A DNA stretch of 5,949 nt from positions 1-5,949 of the forward strand of contig CAKNAD010000136.1 in assembly GCA_929200515.1 (NCBI GenBank), read 5' to 3'. The notes beneath the pieces are model-generated. The model saw only the letters and a list, made by a program, of their open reading frames with translations. It searched no databases and was not told the origin of the DNA. Positions 5,719 to 5,949 of this stretch are shown here, one piece after another (within the stretch, counting starts at the first letter, position 1; each line of letters opens with the position of its first letter). Source of the stretch: Candidatus Gorgonimonas leptogorgiae (lineage in GTDB: Bacteria; Pseudomonadota; Gammaproteobacteria; Pseudomonadales; Endozoicomonadaceae). A program made the position numbers and the translations under genes.

Positions 5719-5949
5719 ATGAAATTAGGAAGTATAATATTACAAGCTTTAGTGGCAGCACAAAAATTTAAAATTCTAGAAGAAGGTTCACAAACTGGTA
5801 TTAGAAGAATAAACAGCTTTAAACCTTATACCCAAGATAGTATAATTGCTTCTACAGGTAAAAAAACAACCCCTTTATTCAAACAAAATATATTTAGCTA
5901 TAATCCTTTTGAGTCTTTGCCAGTTTTTTTAAATGGAAAAGATGGAAAG
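5719..5949 (+). CDS. Unrecognised protein, N-terminal 77 residues only
   Basis: An open frame from the ATG at 5719 continues through the right edge with no stop (77 codons visible). AGGA at 5707-5710, eight bases before the ATG, is a good ribosome site and makes the start credible. The protein begins MKLGSIILQALVAAQKFKIL, a mildly hydrophobic and probably amphipathic helix rather than a clear signal peptide. It continues as a polar Lys/Ser/Thr/Asn-rich stretch (IRRINSFKPYTQDS, STGKKTTPLFKQN). No domain, motif or repeat was recognised and no function is proposed. Codon choice is AT-rich like the patatin gene. It could be the start of a large lineage-specific protein. Confidence 0.65.
   Translation, partial: MKLGSIILQALVAAQKFKILEEGSQTGIRRINSFKPYTQDSIIASTGKKTTPLFKQNIFSYNPFESLPVFLNGKDGK

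Noticed and set aside
2868..5949. CBASS-like defence system with a patatin effector (CapV type)
   Set aside because: No cyclic-nucleotide synthase or ancillary gene is next to the patatin gene; its neighbours are pta and DUF1304, and the protein is about twice the size of CapV. The partial ORF at 5719 shows no nucleotidyltransferase motif in its visible part.
1..5949. CRISPR array, insertion sequence, tRNA or rRNA
   Set aside because: No regularly spaced direct repeats, no transposase motif with flanking terminal repeats, and no cloverleaf-like or rRNA-like stretch was seen on reading the window.

Overview
The window is AT-rich (roughly 30-35% G+C by eye) and reads as a chromosomal segment of a gammaproteobacterium. 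The best pointer is the long, three-part phosphate acetyltransferase, which aligns block by block with the remembered E. coli Pta. The low G+C together with a large patatin-type phospholipase that has no signal peptide fits a host-associated or intracellular lineage (Francisella-like or Legionellales-like). That placement is inference; nothing here fixes the genus.

Layout. At the left edge a dCMP deaminase of the T4/ComEB type is read leftwards and loses its C-terminus at the window edge (1-410, minus). A divergent spacer of about 300 bases follows; it carries a strong 16-bp dyad (593-628) and a candidate promoter for pta. pta (712-2769, plus) is complete at 685 aa. After a 98-base gap, which holds a well-formed extended -10 sigma70-type promoter (2788-2816) and a second dyad over the predicted transcription start, comes a patatin-like phospholipase (2868-5057, plus, 729 aa from the GTG start preferred here). 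It ends in a hairpin plus T-run terminator (5071-5105). Convergent to it is a four-helix DUF1304 membrane protein (5132-5494, minus). A 224-base divergent spacer then leads to an unrecognised ORF that runs off the right edge (5719-5949, plus).

How the genes relate. They do not look like one operon: the strands alternate, and pta and the patatin gene, although co-directional, are separated by what looks like an independent promoter. pta (acetyl-CoA/acetyl phosphate) and the deaminase (dUMP supply for thymidylate) are housekeeping functions. The patatin protein is the accessory item. It keeps the full catalytic set (GGGAKG, GTSAG, DGG) but has a long insertion with short hydrophobic patches inside the catalytic domain and about 260 residues of charged, helix-rich C-terminus. 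That general plan recalls translocated phospholipases such as ExoU. It is the most likely place in this window for undescribed biology, but no complete novel multi-gene system is visible.
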